NCBI RefSeq assembly: GCF_012911875.1
Contig: NZ_JAAXKZ010000008.1
Coordinates: 1-64,000 of the forward strand
Direction: 5' to 3'
Origin: Pseudonocardia bannensis
GTDB lineage: Bacteria > Actinomycetota > Actinomycetes > Mycobacteriales > Pseudonocardiaceae
Length of the DNA stretch: 64,000 nucleotides
The notes under the pieces are model-generated. The model ran no database searches. It saw only the letters and a program-made list of their open reading frames with translations, and had not been told where the DNA came from. The number at the start of each line of letters is the position of its first letter. Positions within the stretch are counted from its first letter, which is position 1. A program made the translations under genes and the position numbers. Positions 62,263-64,000 of this stretch are shown one piece after another.

Positions 62263-63477
62263 CTACAGGAACGGCGTGTCGGGCTCCAGACCGCACAGGG
62301 CGCGCCCGTAATGCTCGATCCCCGTCGTCGGCATCATGACGGCGTGGGTCGCGAGGGCCTGCGCGTCGCGGGCCACCAGCTGGATCGCCTGGCTCTCATG
62401 AATGCCGGTCGCGCCACTCGCCCCGCGGAGGATCTCGACGGCCTCGGCGAACAGCCGGTTCGAGTAGGACACCATGCCCCACAACAGGGGACGCTCCTCG
62501 GGACCGTAGGGCTCACCGCTCGCGGCGTGCCGATCGACGATGTCGGCCGCCTCGAGCATCAGATGATCGCCGGCCCTGATCTTCATTGCGGCCTCGGCGA
62601 CCTGGTGGTGGGTGACGGCGGCGTCGCTGCGCTGCAGGTAGCCGGTGTAGGCGATCGGCCCCCGCGTCGGGAGCCGCTCCAGGAACAGCTCCATGGCCGC
62701 CTTCGCCAGGCCGGGAAAGGTGGACCCGCCGCTGGTGAGGATGTAGGGGATGGCCGGGATGCGGTAGAGCGGCGAGTTCTTGTTGATCTCGCTGCGGTAG
62801 ATCCCCTCCTTGGCCTCGGCCATGCGCAGCATCCGCTGCTCGGGGACGTGGACGTTCTCTCCGCGGACCGTGTTGCTCCCGGTGCCCCGCAGGCCACTGA
62901 CGTACCAGTCGTCCTCGATCGTCAGCTCCGAGTACGGCATGAGGAACATGCACACCTCGGGTTGCCCCGGCTCCAGCTCGACGACGGCCGGCTCGGCCAC
63001 CCACTGCGCATCCAGGCAGCCGCTGTTGAAGGGCCACCGGCCGGAGACGGAGAACCCGTCACCCTGCCGGACCGCCGTGGCGGTCGGGATCAGCGTCGCC
63101 GTGCACTTGACGTCCGGGTCCGCGAAGACCTCGTCCTGCACCTGGTCGGGGAACAGCGAGACGATGAAGGCGGCGTCCTCGTAGAGGGTCGTGACCCAGG
63201 CGGTGGACCCGCAGCCCCGGGCCAGCTCGCCGAGCACCTGGACCTTCGTCCGGGTGTCGATCTCGAACCCGCCGTAGCGACGCGGACGGGTCAGCTGCAG
63301 GAGGCCTGCTTCCTTGAGTGCCTGCAGGTTCTCCTTCGGCACCCGGCGCTCCTCGTGGCACCGGCGGGCGTTGGCCCGCAGCAGCGGAACGAGGTCGGCG
63401 GCCCGCTGCACCAGCTCCTCGCGCGTCGGCACCGCGCTGGAGGGTTGAGCCGCCGGGGCATCAGCAACAGTCGTCAT
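62263..63477 (-). CDS. Acyl-CoA dehydrogenase-fold flavoprotein (group D monooxygenase/HsaA-like), second copy
   Basis: 404 residues, parallel to the protein at 56454 throughout: LLRANARRCHEERRVPKENLQALKEAGLLQLTRPRRYGGFE, WYVSGLRGTGSNTVRGENVHVPEQR, FPGLAKAAMELFLERLPTRGP, ending GRALCGLEPDTPFL against GRALCGLEPNSPLL. It probably hydroxylates or oxidises a related substrate. Start at MTTVADAP with GAAGGG 6 bp upstream; a leader of about 140 bp reaches back to the promoter at 63628-63656. Transcribed alone. Confidence 0.87.
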   Translation of the reverse strand: MTTVADAPAAQPSSAVPTREELVQRAADLVPLLRANARRCHEERRVPKENLQALKEAGLLQLTRPRRYGGFEIDTRTKVQVLGELARGCGSTAWVTTLYEDAAFIVSLFPDQVQDEVFADPDVKCTATLIPTATAVRQGDGFSVSGRWPFNSGCLDAQWVAEPAVVELEPGQPEVCMFLMPYSELTIEDDWYVSGLRGTGSNTVRGENVHVPEQRMLRMAEAKEGIYRSEINKNSPLYRIPAIPYILTSGGSTFPGLAKAAMELFLERLPTRGPIAYTGYLQRSDAAVTHHQVAEAAMKIRAGDHLMLEAADIVDRHAASGEPYGPEERPLLWGMVSYSNRLFAEAVEILRGASGATGIHESQAIQLVARDAQALATHAVMMPTTGIEHYGRALCGLEPDTPFL

Positions 63478-63610
63478 GTCCGTCCCTTCTGGACCGGCCG
63501 AGACCGGGAGCGCCGAACAGTTCTGATTGCATCCAATTCCGAAGTGCAGTGACGCCATCGTCTTGCCCTACTGCTGGATGTACGGATCCATCCGGCTTCA
63601 GACTCCGGAA

Positions 63611-63656
63611 GTTGTATACGATCGCGGACTGTAGCGACCGTCACACACGGCGTCAA
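63611..63656 (-). promoter_or_regulatory. Promoter of the second flavoprotein gene with GntR-like operator
   Basis: Minus strand: -35 TTGACG (63651-63656), 17 bp, -10 TACAGT (63628-63633), then GATCGTATACAAC at 63611-63623 around the expected transcript start. The 13-mer is identical to that at 59685-59697. Between here and the ATG at 63477 I see no gene. Confidence 0.72.
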
Positions 63657-63773
63657 CGCTCGGCGGGGCGAGGACGGGCAGGACCGCCCGATGGGTGCGT
63701 TCGCTGCCCACCGCGGCCGCGGGCGGGCGCAGAACGGCACGGCGACGACATGCGCCGACGGCGCGCCGGCCGA

Positions 63774-64000
63774 TCAGAACGGGCGGCCGACCTCGTAACT
63801 GCCGTCGTCGGACGTGATGGTGACCGGGACGCTCGAGGTGGTCCCGTCGATCGTCGCCGAGCAGAAGAGCGTGAGGTGCAGGATCGCCGGCACACCGGAC
63901 GGACAGGTCACATTCGTGACCCCACTGATCCGGAAGTCACGGGTGAGCGCTCTGCGGACGTCGTCCTGGACGACCACCGGATCGAGCGGCGACCCCGACC
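63774..64000 (-). CDS. DUF4333-domain protein, partial (5' end beyond the window)
   Basis: The last 75 codons of a minus-strand gene whose frame stays open to the window edge. SPLDPVVVQDDVRRALTRDF, VTNVTCPSGVPAILHLTLFCSATIDG, PVTITSDDGSYEVGRPF match the DUF4333 domain, with its paired Cys (TCP and FCS). Such domains are secreted or lipoprotein-like in actinobacteria, of unknown function; the signal peptide would lie upstream. Confidence 0.75.
   Translation of the reverse strand, partial: SGSPLDPVVVQDDVRRALTRDFRISGVTNVTCPSGVPAILHLTLFCSATIDGTTSSVPVTITSDDGSYEVGRPF

Overview
The window looks like chromosomal DNA of a very GC-rich actinomycete, most likely of the Pseudonocardia/Pseudonocardiaceae type. 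Supporting signs are the near-universal G/C third codon positions, a mycothiol-dependent maleylpyruvate isomerase-family enzyme, an EphD-like hydrolase/SDR fusion, many GTG starts, probable leaderless mRNAs and long chains of genes joined by 4-bp GTGA/ATGA overlaps. The assignment is inference; there is no rRNA or other marker gene. I see no tRNA, rRNA, CRISPR array, IS element, phage gene or origin.

Layout. 0-7 kb: two acyl-CoA ligases, a zinc alcohol dehydrogenase, an NmrA-type oxidoreductase beside a broken HxlR regulator, and an unknown membrane protein. 7-13 kb: GNAT remnant, methionine aminopeptidase divergent from a small XRE regulator, FdhF/YdeP molybdenum oxidoreductase, a His-rich membrane protein, a D-threonine-aldolase-like PLP protein. 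12.9-17.3 kb: lipid/xenobiotic operon (EphD-like fusion, DUF455-type metal hydrolase, 2Fe-2S reductase, TetR). 17.4-24.8 kb: transporters (Bcr/CflA, ABC exporter, YczE, MFS), a selenium-binding-protein homologue and an orphan ferredoxin domain.

25-31 kb: a compact aromatic catabolic operon whose order matches terephthalate dioxygenase operons: Rieske large subunit, small subunit, PdxA-family diol dehydrogenase (TphB-like), 2Fe-2S/FAD reductase (TphA1-like), aromatic-acid MFS importer, with a divergent IclR regulator.

31-49 kb: an almost complete purine-to-glycerate pathway. One operon encodes a urate/xanthine permease fused to an OHCU decarboxylase, free UraD, UraH, uricase, guanine deaminase, xanthine dehydrogenase subunits, 8-oxoguanine-deaminase-type amidohydrolase and an allophanate-hydrolase-C-like protein. 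A second encodes Hyi, GlxR, Gcl, glycerate kinase, allantoinase and allantoicase. An AllR-like IclR gene lies next to the second. Both operon promoters share the same design: TTGACG, 17 bp, TAGNCT, then two tandem palindromes of the type TTCCG-N5-CGGAA, which I read as the regulator's operators.

49.4-64 kb: after a broken membrane gene, a DUF151 nuclease-like gene and a DUF2252 gene comes a catabolic island (51.7-63.5 kb): citryl-CoA lyase, decayed CoA transferase, two related GntR/FCD regulators, two related acyl-CoA-dehydrogenase-fold flavoproteins, CoA ligase, MBL hydrolase, mycothiol-dependent isomerase, VOC enzyme, SnoaL-like protein, thiolase plus DUF35 protein. Two of its promoters share TTGACG-17 bp-TANNNT followed by the same 13-mer GTTGTATACGATC (plus-strand reading), a probable GntR operator. 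Its substrate is unknown. The window closes inside a DUF4333 gene.

Several genes are remnants with lost ends or internal deletions (HxlR, GNAT, ferredoxin domain, CaiB, membrane protein, possible EthD stub), suggesting ongoing local gene decay.
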